A stretch of DNA of 64,000 nt from NCBI RefSeq assembly GCF_004684775.1, contig NZ_SRIC01000001.1:62001-126000 (forward strand), written 5' to 3'. Origin of the DNA: Streptomyces sp. MZ04. GTDB taxonomy: Bacteria; Actinomycetota; Actinomycetes; Streptomycetales; Streptomycetaceae. The translations under genes and the position numbers were made by a program. The notes beneath the pieces were generated by a model that searched no databases, had not been told where the DNA came from, and saw only the letters and a program-made list of their open reading frames with translations. Below, piece after piece: positions 63,092 through 64,000 of the stretch (positions are counted from its first letter, which is position 1; each line of letters begins with the position of its first letter).

Positions 63092-63946
63092 ATGGGCTGG
63101 ACGGTCCTCTACATCGCGTTCGGATGCGTCGCGCTGTGGCTGCTCGGCGAGGTGCTGCTGCAGTACAAGGCGCGGCTGCGCTGGCGTCTCCTCGCCTTCG
63201 GGGGCTTCCTCGGGGTGGTCGTCGGCGTGCTGATGCCGTCGGTGGTCGTCATCGGCGCCGGCGCGATCGCCTTCGCGACGGGACAGACGTACGTGACGCT
63301 GTCCTTCCGCCGCGGCTTCTCGACCGGCTGGGCGCTCGGCGGCCAGCCCGGCCTGAGCAAGCGCCGCAAGACCTCGCCACGGGCCGCCGCCCAGGACCCG
63401 ACGCTCCAGGTCTCCGACCTCGCGTACGAGCAGCCTGAGCCGCCCGCGCACGCGCCCGGCGAGGGGGTCTACGCACCGGAGCCCATGCCGGACGACACCG
63501 GGCAGTACGGCGTGTACAGCGACTCCGCGTACGCGCAGCAGCAGCAGCCCGCCCAGGACAGCGGCTACGGCTACGACACGTACGCCACGGCGGGCTACGA
63601 CCCGCAGCAGCCCTACGCGTACGGAGAGACCGGGCAGCAGGAGTACGCCGCGTACTCCGACCCGTACATCGGGACGCAGACGTACGGCGGCCAGCAGAGC
63701 TACGACACCTACGGCGACCAGCAGCAGTACCCGCCCTATCCCGCCGCCGATCCGTACGGCAACGGGGCCGGTGGCTACAGCGAGACGCCGCCCGGCGGGG
63801 TCTGGGTGCCCCAGCAGCGCAGCGTGGACGATCCGTACGGGGCGTACGGGGGCGAACTCCCGCCCGAGCAGCCGTATCCGAACCAGGGCGAGCATGCCCA
63901 GGGGCACGGATACGACGCGGGCTACAACGAGCAGTACCGGTACTGA
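63092..63946 (+). CDS. membrane protein with Tyr/Gln/Gly-rich disordered tail
   Basis: A 284-residue protein. Two or three membrane helices lie in the first 70 residues (about 3-20, 31-52 and 55-68). From about residue 95 the sequence is low-complexity and rich in Tyr, Gln, Pro, Gly and Asp, with repeated units such as DPYG, GGQQSYDTYGDQQQYP and YGAYGGELPPEQPYP. It is disordered and could form assemblies. ATG 63092 has GGGAGAGGGG upstream. It follows metF by 44 bp. The function is unknown. Confidence 0.85.
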   Translation: MGWTVLYIAFGCVALWLLGEVLLQYKARLRWRLLAFGGFLGVVVGVLMPSVVVIGAGAIAFATGQTYVTLSFRRGFSTGWALGGQPGLSKRRKTSPRAAAQDPTLQVSDLAYEQPEPPAHAPGEGVYAPEPMPDDTGQYGVYSDSAYAQQQQPAQDSGYGYDTYATAGYDPQQPYAYGETGQQEYAAYSDPYIGTQTYGGQQSYDTYGDQQQYPPYPAADPYGNGAGGYSETPPGGVWVPQQRSVDDPYGAYGGELPPEQPYPNQGEHAQGHGYDAGYNEQYRY

Positions 63947-63955
63947 TCCCGGGGC

Positions 63956-64000
63956 TCACCGGGAGCCGCGGAACTCCGGCCCCTCCACGATCAGCCCGGC
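63956..64000 (-). CDS. 3' end of a gene cut by the window edge
   Basis: Minus-strand codons ending with TGA at 63956-63958 read AGLIVEGPEFRGSR. Codon usage is normal for this DNA, so a convergent gene probably ends here. Too little is visible to name it. Confidence 0.4.
   Translation of the reverse strand, partial: AGLIVEGPEFRGSR

Overview
The window is very GC-rich chromosomal DNA from a Streptomyces-type actinomycete. Codon third positions are almost all G or C, GTG and TTG starts are frequent, and the gene order matches the conserved core region of streptomycetes around the actinobacterial cytochrome bcc-aa3 locus. I saw no tRNA or rRNA gene, CRISPR array, prophage or intact transposon.

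Layout: 1-4.7 kb holds a two-component system (kinase cut by the window edge) followed by a large RND pump. 4.7-11.2 kb holds nadA, an ErpA-type Fe-S carrier, an anchored secreted protein, a PfkB kinase and a cysteine desulfurase-TusA fusion. 11.5-20.9 kb is the respiratory supercomplex locus ctaC-ctaD-ctaF, then a secreted L,D-transpeptidase and a degenerate receiver protein, then ctaE-qcrC-qcrA-qcrB. 21-25.4 kb has trpD, a SAM-IV-type riboswitch with a six-codon ORF, a class V aminotransferase, two decayed gene remnants, an AsnC/Lrp-type ligand-binding protein and a rhomboid protease. 25.5-33.7 kb has a zinc-ribbon protein, a NYN-domain protein, two paralogous NlpC/P60 hydrolases, a zincin-like lipoprotein and two glycosyltransferases. 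33.8-43.3 kb has an acyl-CoA ligase, a phosphoesterase, an SRPBCC protein, an ArsA-like protein without Walker lysines, glucokinase, a nuclease, a lipase and an acyltransferase. 43.3-53.5 kb has macS-macR, a phosphofructokinase with PPi-type residues, a D-lactate dehydrogenase-like enzyme, an anthranilate synthase fusion behind a Trp attenuator, class II DAHP synthase, the bfd/bfr iron-storage pair and a molybdopterin oxidoreductase. 53.5-64 kb has a DUF4396 protein behind a CsoR-like site, nfo, a PASTA-domain kinase, thiO-thiS-thiG behind a TPP riboswitch, a ferredoxin-reductase-like flavoprotein, an Rv2175c-type DNA-binding protein, thiE, metF and a Tyr/Gln-rich membrane protein.

Most genes are housekeeping: respiration, aromatic amino acid entry (trpD, anthranilate synthase, DAHP synthase), thiamine synthesis, iron storage, sulfur/Fe-S metabolism and sugar phosphorylation. 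Control is visible as two riboswitches, one transcription attenuator with a WWW leader peptide, an IdeR/DmdR iron box, a CsoR-type operator and a Crp-like palindrome before pfkA.

The least explained material is small repetitive DNA: a CTAG-flanked miniature element at the stop codon of the PfkB kinase gene; a 33-45 bp palindromic repeat in three places, twice inside reading frames with length divisible by three; and a decayed IS200/IS605-type right end with a possible omega-RNA remnant before the second NlpC/P60 gene.
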